From Ichthyophis bannanicus (lineage: Eukaryota; Chordata; Amphibia; Gymnophiona; Ichthyophiidae): a DNA stretch of 64,000 nucleotides. Of this stretch, positions 11,715 through 23,600 are shown piece by piece; the stretch's first letter is position 1; every line of letters begins with the position of its first letter. The stretch covers positions 248,018,869 through 248,082,868 of the forward strand of contig CM066035.1 of the NCBI GenBank assembly GCA_033557465.1, in the 5' to 3' direction. The notes under the pieces are model-generated. The model was not told the DNA's origin. It worked only from the letters and a program-made list of their open reading frames with translations, and ran no database searches. Both the position numbers and the translations under genes were made by a program.

Positions 11715-11825
11715 CCAGTCCAGTCCCTTTCCTCTGGGTTGTGCCCCCCTTCCAGCAGCATGAAGACTGAGCACATCATCTTTTCTGATGACTATATATA
11801 GAATTGGCACCTCCCACCAACTCCA
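11715..11825. repeat. D5 left inverted terminal repeat core
   Basis: It matches the complement of about 18765-18885 (CTTTCCTCTGG, AGACTGAGCAC, ATCTTTTCTGATGAC, TATATATA, GGCACCTCCCACC). Both arms contain a TATATATA motif. Confidence 0.75.
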
Positions 11826-12124
11826 GTATCCTATTGACAAAGCAGACTTAACGGAGAGACATATTCAACAACAATACTGAACTATAACTAAAACTATAAA
11901 ACACCAACACCGCCTCCCCCGGAAGGGACATCTTCCCCCTCCCCCCCCGAAGAGGCGGCGGCTTATCTGAGATCGCAATTGTCCTTACCTAGGCACTTGC
12001 TCATCCGCACCGCCTCATCACCGGAACCTCCAGCGGATAATCCTCCAACCCTCACTTTGTCTAGCCCACTTATTGCTTCGGGCCGGCGAAGCCTGTTAGG
12101 AAACAACAAATCTGGGTGGGATCA

Positions 12125-12221
12125 GGGACTGGACTGGAGTTCCTTCGGGAATGCTAATTAGCAGGTAAGGTCTAATTACTTTTTCCTAAGCGTCCCTCCA
12201 GTCCAATCCCTTTCCTCTGGG
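12125..12221. repeat. D5 internal complementary region
   Basis: The left half is the complement of the left end (AATGCTAATTAGCAGGTAAG, then GTCTAATTA). The right half is the complement of the right end (CCTAAGCGTCCCTCCAGTCC, then CTTTCCTCTGG). Confidence 0.85.
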
Positions 12222-12298
12222 ATTTAACAGAGCAGTTCAAGCCTGGGAGGGACCTGCAAGGCTGGACTGAAGCACCGAACCTCCAAATCCCGCATCTA

Positions 12299-12450
12299 CA
12301 TAAGAACATAAGATATGCCATACTGGGTCAGACCAAGGTCCATCAAAGCCCAGTATCCTGTTTCCAACAGTGGCCAATCCAGGTCATACGTACCTAGCAG
12401 TTTCCCCAAAAGACATAGGTTCCGCAATGCTTGTACTGGGTCCTACAGCC
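12299..12450 (-). mobile_element. CR1 3' fragment inserted in D5 recombinase
   Basis: The reverse-strand CR1 3' end (CATACTGGGTCAGACCAAGG, AGTTTCCCCAAAAGACAT) interrupts the last part of the D5 recombinase. Flanking CTACA at both sides is a possible short target duplication. Confidence 0.8.
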
Positions 12451-14591
12451 TGAACGTCCAACCGGTAATGCTTGGCAAAAATGTGCAGTGAAGACCAGGA
12501 AGCCGCTCTGCAGATCTCCAGCGGTAGAACCAAACTAAATTCTGCCCACAAGGCTGCCTGAGCTCGAGTAGAATGAGCCCGGAGCCGGGCCGGAAACTGC
12601 CTTCTATTTAGGATATACGCCGATGTAATGGCTTCCCTGATCCATCTGGAGATGAACGCCTTGGTCGCCACCTCACCTTTACACGGCCCCCCGAACAAAA
12701 CAAACAATCGCTCAGACCTGCAAAAAGAAGCTGTCTGATTCAGGTAACGCTTCAAAACTTTGCACACATCCAAAAAGTGCAAACGTCAATCGTTCCCCCC
12801 TCCCCTCGTCCCACCCCCGAGAAGGAAGGGAGAGAAACTGCTTGATTCACATGAAAGGATGAAATCACCTTAAAGCAAAAAGGAAGGGACAGTCTGGAGG
12901 ACCACCTTCTCCTTAAAGGAGGAGAGAAAGGGCAGATGACAAGACAGGACCTGAAGCTCTGAAATACGTCTGGCCAAACAGATAGCTCCCAGAAAGACTG
13001 CCTTAAGAGTCATGCCCTTCAAAGACGCACGCTGCATCAGTTCGAAAGGATCTGCAGCCAAGGCATCTAACACTAGGTTAAGGTCCCAAGGCTGAACGGG
13101 TGACCTCTGCTGGGGCCGCTGACGCCTCACCGCCCTCAGAAACCGACTGAACCGACTTTCACTGAATCTTGCCCCTCTAACAAGAGATAGCAGCCAACTG
13201 CACCCACAGAGAGCTGGCTGCCAGACCCTTCTCAAAATCCACTTGTAAGAAATCCAAAACATTTATTATTTTATTTATGTATTTAACATTTCTTCTATAC
13301 CGCGCTTTTATAATCAGTGCGGTGTACATCGAACAGAAACATACTACAATGCATACAGGCAACATTGAGTTTACAGTGAAACAGGATATTAAACATGGAA
13401 TAAACCGGGAAAACTAAGTACAAGCTAACTTTATACTATGTACACTTCTCTAACTCATCTAGTTGTTACATGTGCATTAGTGGGTGGATAGTACACGTGT
13501 GATGGTTAGCGGTGGGGCTTATGTGTAGGCTAACCATTTTCTGTTTGTGTTAGGGTGTTAGGGCAGCTGGGGCATGCAGGTAGGTTGCCAGTTGAGTGTT
13601 TACCTCGGATGGTTTCCGGGTAGAATTTTGTGAACAGGTGAGGTTTCAAGGTTTTTCTGAATGGGGCTAGACTTTTGATGCCTCTAATTTCATGGGGGAG
13701 GGCATTCCAGTTTAAAGGAGCGAATATGGAGAAGGCCCTATTGGAGGTTGTCTTTGTGCATTTTGTCGTCATCTTGGGGACTACTAAGGTGTTCATTGTT
13801 GTAGGTCTCCTGTTTCTATTTCCCGGGGTACTGTGGATTAGCTTGCTGATTGGCGTAGGGGGCTGGTTATTTAGGGCTTTGAATGTAAGGACTATTGACT
13901 TGTATTGGAGTCTGGCATGTAATGGTAGCCAATGCAGTTCTTTCATGATTGGTGTTATGTGTTCAGATCTTGACGATCCAGAAAGGACTCTTGCAGCTGC
14001 GTTCATAGCTAGGCAGAGCGGATTTAAGGTTGATTGTGAGAGTCCGTGGAGGATGATGTTAGCGAAATCCAGATGTGGGAGGACTAATGCCTGGAAGGTC
14101 GTCCGGTAGTCGGTGAAATCCAGTAGGGGGCGAAGGTGACGCAGCGTTCTGATCTTATGATATATTGCCTTTGTAATGTTTTTCACATGTGTTGTCATAT
14201 CCAGGTGCTGATTGAGCGTGATGCCTAGATAACGGATTGTGGATTCGGATTTCAACTCTACATTGTTGGCATGTAGTGATGGGGGAGGTATGAACGTCCG
14301 GTTCCTCGTGACGAATAGAACATCAGTTTTGTCATGGTTGATCCGAAGATTTTGTGTCAACAGCCAGTCAGCTACAGCTTCGAAGCATCTTATTATAACC
14401 TCTGGAATGGACACCGAAAGGGGCCTTTTTTCTTGATGCCCACACCAGCCTTCAAAAACGCTCCAGACCCTCACATAGGAAAGACAGGTCGAACGTTTAC
14501 GGGAACTCAGCAAAGTGGAAATCACTGCTCTAGAGTAGCCCCGTTTGCGCAGCCATGCCCTTTCAATAGCCAGGCCATAAGCGAGAACCAA
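12450..14591 (-). pseudogene. D5 tyrosine recombinase, broken and split by an L2-group LINE
   Basis: The N-terminal block (14591 to about 14409) reads YGLAIERAWLRKRGYS, then CLSYVRVWSVFEGWC, and is cut by the LINE after the codons for PEV. It resumes at 13262 with LDFLQ and runs to 12870 with the first catalytic Arg in ARRISEL. The C-terminal block 12782-12450 keeps the HxxR box as AHSTRA and the nucleophile Tyr in AKHYRLD. The role in DIRS elements is integration of a circular DNA copy by site-specific recombination, instead of a retroviral-type integrase. At least two frameshifts plus the LINE make this copy dead, although all catalytic residues I can place are still present. Confidence 0.8.
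13262..14408 (-). mobile_element. L2-group LINE, 5'-truncated, inside D5
   Basis: The minus strand encodes the C-terminal half of the reverse transcriptase protein and tail region. It has INHDKTDVLFV, IRYLGITLNQHLDM, KEKHW-like LHWLPLHARLQYKS, WNALPHEIR and FRKTLKPHLF, ending near 13530. The 3' untranslated part runs to about 13262. The order and motifs fit the L2 group. The catalytic YxDD part is missing because of 5' truncation. It interrupts the D5 recombinase between PEV and LDF, and a target duplication is not clear beyond a few bases. Confidence 0.85.
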
Positions 14592-16460
14592 TCCACCTGC
14601 GGCATGTGCAATGGACCATGTGTCAGGAGATCATCCCTCATCGGAAGGCACCAAGGACGATTGACCAACAGCCGCATGAGATCGGTGCAACACGGGCGCC
14701 GAGGCAAATCCGGGGCTATGAGAACCACCCAACCTGGGTGTGCCTCTACCCGCCGGAGGACCCTGCCTATGAGCGTCCAAGGAGGAAACACATACAGGAG
14801 TCTGTCGGCCGGCCACTTCTGAACCAGAGCATCCAAGCTCTCCGACATCCTTTCTTTTCTTCGGCTGAAGAATCGACTCGCCTTGGCCGAGTCCCACCGT
14901 GCCATGAGATCCATCATGGGGGTCCCCCAAAGGTGCACTACCTGCTTGTACACCTCCTGGCAGAGCTCCCACTCTCCGTGGTCCACTCTGTTGCTGCTTA
15001 GGTAATCTACCGTTATGTTTTCCACTCTGGCTACGTGCTGTGCCGACAAGGCCGTCAGATGGACCTCGGCCTCCTCCTCCAAGGGAGGACAGCTTGGTGC
15101 CACCCTGATGGTTGATGTATGCCACTGCAATCATGTTGTCGGACAGTACCCGGACCGCCCTCTGCAGGACTACCGGCTCGAACGCTCTGAGAGCTAGAAC
15201 TACTGCTCGCAACGCCAACCTTTTGATCCTGTTGACCACTGAGCCTCCTGAGCACTCCAGAGACCCTGTGCGAACTGACCCTCGCAGTGAGTGCCCCAAC
15301 CAGATAAAGAGGCATCCATCATCAACTGAACCCACAGAGGGAACTCAAGGGGCATACCGCGCTCCAGGCTCCCTGAACGGAGCTACCACTACAAGGCCTC
15401 CTTGGTCACCGATGGACAGGAGAGAGTCATGAACATGGGCTGATGCTGATGAGACCAGCGTTGGAGCAAAGCCCACTGAAGGGGCCGCATGTGGGCCCTA
15501 GCCCAAGGCACCAGCTCTATCACCGCCGCCATGGTTCCCAGAATCTACAGATAATGCCAGGCTGAGGGCGCCTTCATTGTTAGAAAATGTTGCACCAGCC
15601 GCCTTAGCTCCCTTGCCCTGTGATCTGGCAAGAACACCATGCATTTGCCCGTGTCGAACCTTGCCCCCAGATATTCGATCTCCTGCGAGGGCCGCAACTT
15701 GCTTTTTGCCAGGTTGATCACCCAATCCTAGACTCCTTAGGAATTCGACCACCTTGGACTTCGCCCGGATCAACCAGTCGTCTAGGTATGGGTGGACTAA
15801 ACCCTCTCCTTGCACAGAGCTGCAGCCATCACCACCATGACTTTGGTAAAGGTGCACAGAGCCATCACCAAGCCGAAAGGCAACACCTGAAACTGGAAGT
15901 GTCCCCCTGGTACTGAAAACCGCAGAAATTGCTGATGTGACTCACGGACGGGAATATGCAAATACACCTCTGTGAGGTTTAGAGAAGTCAGAAACTCTCC
16001 CTGCCTTACTGCTACCAACACAGACTTCAGAGTCTCCATCCAAAAATGAGGCACCCTGAGGCAACGACCGACTCCCTTCAAGTCTAGGATCGGCCGGAAG
16101 GAACCTTCTTTTTTGGGGACCACAAAATAAATAGAGTATCGACCACAGCCACATTGGTCCAAGAGAACTGGCACGACCGCCTCTAACAAGTGCAGTCACG
16201 CTAGCATCTCCTCCACCACTGCCACCTTGGCCGGCGACTTGCACAAGGAGAGTATGAAGGAAGGAAGGAAGAACGGGTTTTGTGAATTCGAGAGCATAAA
16301 CTTCTCGCACCAACTCTAAGACCCATTGATCGGACATGACCCGGGCCCAGACTGAGAAGAACTGCTGAAGACGTCCCCCCACCGGCAGAACTCCCTGCAG
16401 GGCCCCCGTTGTCTCATTGCAGCTTCCTAGATCCTGAGACGGAGGAAGAGGTGCCAAACC
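14522..16460 (-). pseudogene. D5 RT/RNase H/methyltransferase-like pol, broken
   Basis: The reverse transcriptase part (about 16330-15700) keeps YSIYFVVPKKEGSFRPILDL, LPFGLV and YLDDWLIRAKS. The motif-A aspartate is replaced by Asn (TSLNLTEVYLH, where D4 has TSLDLTEAYLH). The RNase H part has DNMIAVAYINHQGG. The C-terminal part has DLMARWDSAKASRFFSRRKE and LLYVFPPWTLIG, as in D4. Frames change several times (15797-16189, 15498-15857, 15055-15335, 14522-15130). It would have copied the element's RNA into DNA; with the motif-A change and frameshifts it is inactive. Confidence 0.8.
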
Positions 16461-16469
16461 CCTTGCCTG

Positions 16470-17947
16470 CCCCTCAAAAATCCCAGAAGCCCTGCCCCCT
16501 AGAGATAAAGCGACCTCTCTGAAAAGGCACAGACCGGGCCACCCAAAACCTCAGCGACTCCAGAGGTTGCGGTCGCAAAGGAGTGGGAAGGCAGCTTTGC
16601 TTCGGTCTATCCTCAGGAAGTCTACCTCCCTTAGACTCCTCCCAGCTCCTTTACCAATTTGTCCAGGTCCTCCCCAAAGAGAAGCTTTTCCTTAAATGGG
16701 AGCTTGCTGAAATGGGCCTTAGAAGAACCATCCGCAGCCTAGTTGCGGAGTCAGAGGTAGCGACGGGCTGCCACCACCGAAGCCATGTTCTTAGCTAAGC
16801 TCCTAATGAGATCAAACTAACTATCTGCCAAGTAGGCAGCCCCAGATTCAATTCTTGCCGCCTCCCCAGGTGACTCACCAGAAGGGTCACCAGCCAGCTG
16901 GAACTGGTGAGACCACCGTAAGCAAGTACGGGCTACCCAGGCCCCACACACTGACGCCTGGAGAGCTAGGGCACTAATGTCAAAAGCTTGCTTCAACAGC
17001 GTGTCCAGCTTCCTATCCTGGGTGTCCTTGAGGGCAGCACTGCCCTCCACTGGTATCGTGGTCTTCTTTGTGACCGCCGAAACCGCAGCTTCTACTCTAG
17101 GGGAGCGGAGCAATTCTGTCTCCCCTTCCGGCAAAGGGTACAGCCGAGCCATAGACCGTACCCCCCTTAGCCCAGAATCCGGCTGATCCCACTCCTCTTG
17201 AATCATCTGCCTAACTACCCGGTGCACTGGGAAAACCTTCTGTGATTTCCTGACCACCTGGATCAGCAGGTTCTCCAGCACCTCTTCTGCCACTGGAGCC
17301 CCCGCCGCCATATTCAGAACTTTCAGAGCTTCACCGATCAAAGCCAGCAACTCCTCCCGGCGGAAAACCCGAACAATTCTGGCTTGCTCCTCTCCTCTGG
17401 GAGCTCACCTTCCTTGTCCTCCCCCCAATTCCCTGTCTGAGATCTTGCCTTACAGGGTCTCAGACAGAGGGGAACGGAGGACCTCCTCATGAGAGTCTAG
17501 CCCACTTAGGCGGACCTACTTCCTCCTGACCTTGGGATCCAACTGACGCGCTATCATGCTCCCCCCCCCCCCACCTGCACCATTCCCTGCCCATGAGTCC
17601 TGTGCTGACACAGGCAGAATGCCTTATGCATCAGCAGGACAAATTCAGGGGAAAACCCCCCTCCGCTCTCCGCCTCCAAGCCTCCCAAAGAGGTAGAGGG
17701 ATTGAGTTGAGGCAGAGGATTGACGGACTGCTCCGGGGGAGAAGGATGGGCAGACGCAGACTGACACATCCCCTCCAGAAGCTCCACTGAATCCTGAGAG
17801 GCAGGAGGAAGCGGATCTTGAGAAACACCTGCCTGAATTCCTTGCTCCACCGAGGCTACCTCAGCTGCGCAGCCTCTGCACACGCCGGTCTCCGACACCA
17901 GCCCTCCGGCGGGTCCCGCAGACTAAACACTGCGGTCTGGCCGGCAT
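16470..17947 (-). pseudogene. D5 gag-like gene, broken
   Basis: The start at 17947 gives MPARPQCLVCGTRR. After a frameshift, GVCRGCA completes the CxxC/CxxC motif also seen in D4. The best conserved block is 16817-17350, with RQMIQEEWDQPDSG, RLYPLPEGETELL, AVTKKTTIPVEGSAAL and TLLKQAFDISALALQ, nearly the same as D4. It has several frameshifts and stops. Presumed structural protein of the particle or nucleoprotein. Confidence 0.75.
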
Positions 17948-18416
17948 GGTGACACCCCCCCCCCCCCCCGAAATGCCTGAAACTTAAATAAGAGATAACT
18001 AATGGAAAAAAAAAATCATTTTTTTTTAACTAGAGTAAATTAGGCCTAAGAGCCAATCAAATAGGGCCTAAAACTAAAAGGATCCCTGTAAGGCTGAACT
18101 GACTGCCTCAAAACATGGGCACTGAAAAGTGTGCGAAAAGAAAGTGGAGGGTACCTTGTCTGCTGCTGCACTTTCCCCGCCGAGGAAACCGACAGAGTCC
18201 TCTGCAACATGCAGCCGATGACCGCGTGGCTGCCTCAGAACCGCCACGCTCCTGCCCCCAGCTCCAGCTCTTCCTTCCTTCTCCCTCTCTCACGCTGGCA
18301 ATGGTGCATCTTCCTGCCCTCGTGCTCAGCCACCAGGAGGGCTTCAGCAGCAAGGCAGGAAGACGGCAAGGGCTCCTGCTGATAAGGGACGGCTGTATCC
18401 CAGGCAGAAACGTTTC

Positions 18417-18433
18417 TTTTTTTTTTTTTTTTT
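18417..18433. repeat. Poly-T tract in D5
   Basis: A run of about 17 T bases in the 5' leader side of D5 (element orientation). Confidence 0.9.
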
Positions 18434-18599
18434 AACAAGTGGCCTGCCCGAAGGCTCCGCCTCCGAAACCCCCGAGACACGGGGGTGGGGGCTTCTAAAA
18501 TGAGTCCCTGCTAGAACTGAAGATAAAAAAGAAAAATAAACGCATTTGGAGAATCAAGAACTCCAACATAAAATCAAAATTTCCCACTAACACTAAGGG

Positions 18600-18698
18600 G
18601 CTTGTTTACAAAGCTGCGGTAGCGGACTCCATGCGATATCGGAGCCGCGGCTCAGATATCGGGCGGATTCCGCTACTGCGGTTTAGTGAACATGCCGC
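18600..18698. mobile_element. Small MITE inside D5
   Basis: About 95 bases with imperfect inverted ends: GTTTACAAAGCTGCGGTAGC on the left and the complement GCTACTGCGGTTTAGTGAAC on the right. CTAAG on both flanks may be the target duplication. It has no coding capacity. Confidence 0.55.
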
Positions 18699-18977
18699 TA
18701 AGTCTCTCCAGTAAGCCTATGCTCTGGGTTACTGACTCCCTACAGCTGCTTGGAGACTGAGCAAAACTGGAGCTGGTGGGAGGTGCCAGTTCTATATATA
18801 TCCTAGGGTCATCAGAAAAGATGACGTGCTCAGTCTCCATGCCGCTAGAAGGGGTGCACAAACCAGAGGAAAGGGACTGGACTAGAGGGACGCTTAGGAA
18901 AAGGAGATGCTAATAGCTGTTCTTTCCTTTGGCCATTTTCTGAGTGAAAGTATTTCGCTTTGTAAGCTGGAGCTAAA

Positions 18978-19534
18978 TAAGAACATAAAATATGCCATAC
19001 TGGGTCAGACCAAGGTCCATCAAACCCAGTATCTTGTTTCCAACAGTGGCCAATCTAGGTCAAAAGTACCTAGTAATTTCCCCAAAAGACACAGGTTCCA
19101 CAATGGGGCAAGCAGTGGATTTCCCGGGTCCCCTTTAATAAAGGTTTATGGACCTTTCCTCCAGGAACTTGTCCAAACCTTTTTTAAACCCAGCTATACT
19201 AGCAGCTTTTACTACATCTTCTAGTAACGAATTCCAGAGTTTGATTACATGTTGCGTGAAAAAATATTTTCTCTTATTAGTCTTAAATAGGTTACAATGT
19301 AGCTTTATTGCATGTCCCCTAGTCTTTCTATATTTTGATAGAGTAAACAATCAATCAATCTACATTTATCCATTCCATCCCATTCATTAATTTATAGACC
19401 TCTATCATATCTCCCCTCAGCCGTCTCTTTTCCAGGTTGAAGAGCTCTAACTGATTTAGCCTCTCTTCATAGGGGTATCCTTCCATCCCCTTTACCATTT
19501 TGGTGGCTCTTCTCTGTACCTTTTCTAATAAAGC
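18978..19534 (-). mobile_element. CR1/L2-group LINE, 3' segment (continues at 27689)
   Basis: Reverse-strand 3' region as in 1-380, with the tail at 18978. The sequence breaks off at TTTTCTAATAAAGC, where D2 begins, and resumes at 27689, so this and 27689-28958 are one LINE copy split by later insertions. Confidence 0.9.
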
Positions 19535-19777
19535 ATAGTTACTTACCTGTAACAGGAGACTTCTGGGAACAGCAGGAATAAGTCTTCACATATGGGTACC
19601 TCGGTACCGACGGACAGGGCCGGATTTACCTATACGCCATGTACGCCATGGCGTAGGGCCCACAGCTGGCAAGGGCCCACAAAAATGGAACAAGTTAGGC
19701 TTTTTTTAAAAAATAAAATAAAAAAAAAAACCTGCTGGCTGCCGCCGCGGGGCCCCCTCTGCTGCCGCGGCAGCATG

Positions 19778-20042
19778 GACTGACCCGCGGGGGCCCCCTC
19801 TGCAAGCTCGATCCCTCCCTCCTTGCCTCCCTCCGTGCAGGCTGTGAGAGACGCGAAGGCAGACTGTCTCCCTTCGCGTCTCTGTTAAGCTCGCAGGGGC
19901 TGATGGGAAATTTCCCATCAGCCCCTGCGGGCTTAACAGAGACGCGAGGGAGAGAGTCTCCCTTCGCGCCTCTCACAGCCTGCACGGAGGGAGGGAGGGA
20001 CCGAGCGAGCGAGCTTGCAGAGGGGGCCCCCGCGGGTCAGTC
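19778..20042. repeat. Long near-perfect palindrome inside the hAT element
   Basis: Arms of about 130 bases are centred near 19910 at GATGGGAAATTTCCCATC. Landmarks on both arms are GACTGACCCGCGGGGGCCCC at the base, CCTCCGTGCAGGCTGTGAGA midway and CAGGGGCTGATGGGAAA at the tip. It would form a stable hairpin. Confidence 0.9.
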
Positions 20043-20870
20043 GCGTATTGATGAAGAGCTGAAGGAATACGCGGCTTGAAACACTACTAGTGTCGCGGGA
20101 CCCCAGGACGAGGGGCACTGGGAAGGAATGCCACACGTCGGCGTTGGAGTTGGATCCATTTGTTTGGATGAGCGGTTGAGTGTTTGCTGCGCTCCAGCCG
20201 ATGAAATTCTCCTTCCATTACTTTGAGGAAGCTAAGTAATTTCTCCTCTACTTCAAGTTAGTCGTTTTCAAAGGACTTGGACTGATTAAGTGTTTGGTTT
20301 ACCAGCAGAGAACTAACTTCCTAATTCCCACTGAATTTTACATAAGTGGGTACTGACAGCGACTGGTGTCGCGGGATCAGGTTTTTATAGCCATTGGGTG
20401 GCTTAATTTAAAATGATTAAAATGGAGGGCTCACTCCGAGAATGGGATGATTCCCTTTCAAGGTGAGCGATCCGACAAAAATTAGAAGTAACTCTTTTTC
20501 ACATATGGGAGAATTAATTGAAGCTTTGGGAATGTGGGAGCACGTGTGCTGAATAAGCATTTAAGCATAAGTTCCATGAAGTGCTATGAGTGGAATCAAG
20601 ATTTGACTTTGGGATTTTTGTGAGTTGATTCCTTTGGGTGTATATTATTGGATATGGGTTCTAAATGGGCAGTGTTTGTAGTAGTTCCTAATGTGTCTGG
20701 CAGTTGGCACTGGATTATAGTAATGTAGAAATCTTTTAGTCTTTCTTTATCCATACACTCATTAAGAGGCACGTTTACTAAAAGTTAGTATATGGTAACA
20801 TTATGCAAATATTTATGCAAATGAGGCCCCGCACCCCCCTTGGGCCGCCCCTGCTGGGGGCCCACAATTT
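20043..20870 (+). other. Unassigned DNA in hAT element, Penelope-like in style
   Basis: No reading frame is seen. A segment at 20046-20093 (TGATGAAGAGCTG, then CTTGAAACAC, then GTGTCGCGGGA) resembles the leader of Penelope repeats with a degenerate hammerhead fold. GTGTCGCGGGA recurs near 20368. It may be a Penelope fragment captured by the hAT element; this is weak. Confidence 0.3.
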
Positions 20871-21108
20871 TTGTTGGCGTAGGGCCTCACTCAAGGTAAA
20901 TCCGGCCCTGCCGACGGAGCCTGCGCGGGAACGCTCCCCAGCGTCCAATAAGAAAGCTTTTGGGAGCATTCCACAGCACCTGCGTGCTGCCTTCCCGCCT
21001 TTCCCAACTGTCTCTCCTCAGTTAGTTTTAAAGCTGAGACAAAGAGAGAGAGAAAGGAAAGGAAAGATAGATAGAAGATACAACTCCTAGGGGAGGTGGG
21101 TGGGTTGT

Positions 21109-21204
21109 TAAGACTTATTCCTGCTGTTCCCAGAGATCACCTGTTACAGGTAAGTAACTGTGCTATCTCCAGGAACAAGCAAGAATGAGTCTTCACATAT
21201 GGGG
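21109..21204. repeat. D2 internal complementary region
   Basis: The left half is the complement of 19535-19590 (CCTGTTACAGGTAAGTAACT). The right half is the complement of 25950-25988 (GCTATCTCCAGGAACAAGC, TCTTCACATATG). Confidence 0.9.
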
Positions 21205-22061
21205 ACTCCCAAGCTGAGATGCCTGGAGCCCCAGCATGCTGGAGAGTGAACATGCTGCACCTCATATGGCCAGGCATCTAGAGGATGGAGGGTAGGAGTT
21301 GAATAGAAAGGAGCTGTGGGAACAGCTAACCTAAGATAGGACTACAGGTAAAGAGTCCTTATATGTATGATAGTTTTCATGAGCATATATGTATTGAAAA
21401 TTGCAATATATATCTTACCTACTGGGTTGCAGGAGGTAGACAGGTTCATGACATCTACTGGGGATCCAGTAGAGGAACTTCAAAGTGACCTCACTGAAGT
21501 GAAGGTGATAACCTATAGGTGAACAGTGAAGGTCAAACCATGGAGTGAAGGTGACCCCGGGATTGGACTGGGGTAGTACAAAAAACAGCAGGCCTTCAGT
21601 AGGAAGCTTTATGGAAAAGCTGAAAACTCTTTTAGCTACAGAGTTATGTACAATTAGGAGCAAAAGAGGAAGACTGACCGATTTGAACAAGTGGTGAAGT
21701 CCTTGAGGGAAGAAGGGGTATAGGAAAAAACCCCGTATTCCCAAATGAAGGACAGGTGTCTGAGGAGTTGGAACCTCAGATCTACTGAAGATCCGCCATG
21801 TCATTCCTAACTGGTGAGAGGTAGGAAGATATTGGAGCATGGCGCTTCAGTGACACCTAACCCCCAGGGATATTGTAGAAGCTGTTAGTACCACAGAAGT
21901 GGTGGTGTGCGTAATACCCCAAACATGCTGTGGAGCAGCATGAAGATGGGTAAGCCCACTGTCTGGAACACATAGGAAGGTAAAACCCACCTGAGCATAG
22001 ACAGTCAAAGAGATAAGTATGTGAATACATATCTACCTAGACGAAGAATCTCGACAGATAG

Positions 22062-22099
<38 letters not shown>

Positions 22100-23600
22100 T
22101 TATTTATTTATGTGTATATTTCTATAGATATATAGAAGAACATACAGGAATATATATATCCATAGCGAGATCTAGAAGGGCATAACATATGCACACACAG
22201 CTGACAGACCTATACATCTATGAGATGTATATAGAATATAGATATAGGTCTAAAGACAATGTCTGTAAACAGACAGAGATATGCCTATGATTAGATTCAC
22301 ATGGAAGATGTGAAGAGGAAAGATTCCCCTGATAACAAGAAGGTGAAACCTACTTGAAAAGATATATAGAGAATCTATCCCTCATGGTTATGATGATGCA
22401 GGATGGCATGCAGGAAAATAACCAGGATAGTTACGTGAAAAAACAGAGGATGATACCCATTTGTAGCAGCAAGCCTTGAGTCTTGTAGTACTGTAGAATA
22501 GTAAATGGACAGAGAACGCATAGAATGAGATACCAGGTTGACCCTTTGAAGGGACAAGGGGGATCATGCGTTCCTTAGGTAACTATGTGCTGTCCATGAA
22601 GGATTAGCTGCAGGGAAAAAAGAGCATATTCCCTATAGGAATTGAACAACTCTTTATGCTTTCATGTGAAGAAGGCTTATGTCCTTTGTTTTAAAAGGAG
22701 ATAGTAGGGTATAAAGAACCCTTACAGTCATGGGGGGCATGACTGAGGAGCCTTTTTCAACCATGTAATGATGGGCATTAGAGAAAAAAACCCATGCTCT
22801 CTAGCAAGGGCCCAATGGTGGAAAGCTTCTCTGAAGAATTGCAGAGAGCATCATGCAGGAGAAGGAACTGACTGTTGGAGAAGCTAGCAGTCATATGAAC
22901 TATGCTGCCAAATTTCAAGCCTCTAGTGATAAGGATTATCCAAGAAAGATGTATAGACTGTCTTGGAATCACTACTAAGGCCAGAGAAAAAGTAGTGGAG
23001 GACAACTCTGGAAACTTGTGGGGAAGAACCAGAAGTCCCACCAGTAGGCTCCTGCAGGGGCAGCTACTGACAAGACAGCAGACAGAATCTTTCTGTGTAA
23101 CACAGACAGAATAGACAGAACAAGTGTAGAAAACACATGTCTCTGTCTGATGAGCTGTCCAAGCCATGAGGAGAGAGTTTACTCAAGAGAGAAAACTCCA
23201 CACTGGTAAAGAAGAAAGACTAGATAGGCTGAGAAGAAGCCTTCCAGTGTAATGGTAACACTCTTATAGGGGAAGAACCCTGATAAGAGGGTAGAGACAA
23301 AAAAGCTGGAAAGAGACGTACCATGTGGCAAGTCTGTAGAAGGAAAAAATTCAAGCTGGCACAGAGAACTATCATCTGATAGTTGTGAAACCTCCTTTCT
23401 TAGAAAAAAGAAGAGGAGAACCTGTGGCCTATAAGCCTGAATATCCTGACAGCTCAAATATATATATATTAGAAACTGGATGTCTTGTAAAAAGAGATCC
23501 ATGTATAGAAGTTGGAATGAAAACAGTGAAAAAACTTCTATGAAAGAAGAGAACTGTAGGTTCTAAACCCCAAGAGGCAGAAATTTGATTAATCAGAAAC
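21205..23600. other. D2 non-coding interior shared with D1
   Basis: No protein signal. It is collinear with 626-2640 of D1, including AAGACTGACCGAT at about 21670 and the TA array at 22063-22097 followed by TTTA repeats. It takes the place of pol and recombinase. Confidence 0.75.
22063..22108. repeat. (TA)n and (TTTA)n microsatellite in D2
   Basis: A TA run of about 33 bases followed by TTTA units; counterpart of 1450-1482 in D1. Confidence 0.95.

Larger units (their letters stand above)
11671..18902 (-). mobile_element. D5: full-length but decayed DIRS-type retrotransposon, family B
   Basis: The left end reads GAGTAATTAGACCTTACC and the right end ACTAGAGGGACGCTTAGGAA, and both complements meet in the ICR at 12125-12221. 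In element order (minus strand) it has gag (16470-17947), RT/RNase H/methyltransferase-like pol (14522-16460) and tyrosine recombinase (12450-14591). All are broken by frameshifts, stops and insertions. Three younger elements sit inside: CR1 (about 12299-12450), L2-group LINE (about 13262-14408) and a small MITE (about 18600-18698). D4 is its better preserved relative. Confidence 0.9.
19615..20910. mobile_element. Non-autonomous hAT-type element in D2 left repeat
   Basis: It starts CAGGGCCGGATTTACC and ends GGTAAATCCGGCCCTG, a 16-base perfect inverted end. It is flanked by CCGACGGA on both sides (19607-19614 and 20911-20918), the 8-base duplication typical of hAT transposons. Removing it restores the D2 left repeat. 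No transposase is present; the interior has a long palindrome (19778-20042) and about 830 bases of unassigned DNA. Confidence 0.92.

Noticed and set aside
13530..14591. A single 353-codon frame that could look like one protein
   Set aside because: It is a chance fusion of the DIRS recombinase N-terminus with an inserted L2-group LINE; no such protein is expected.
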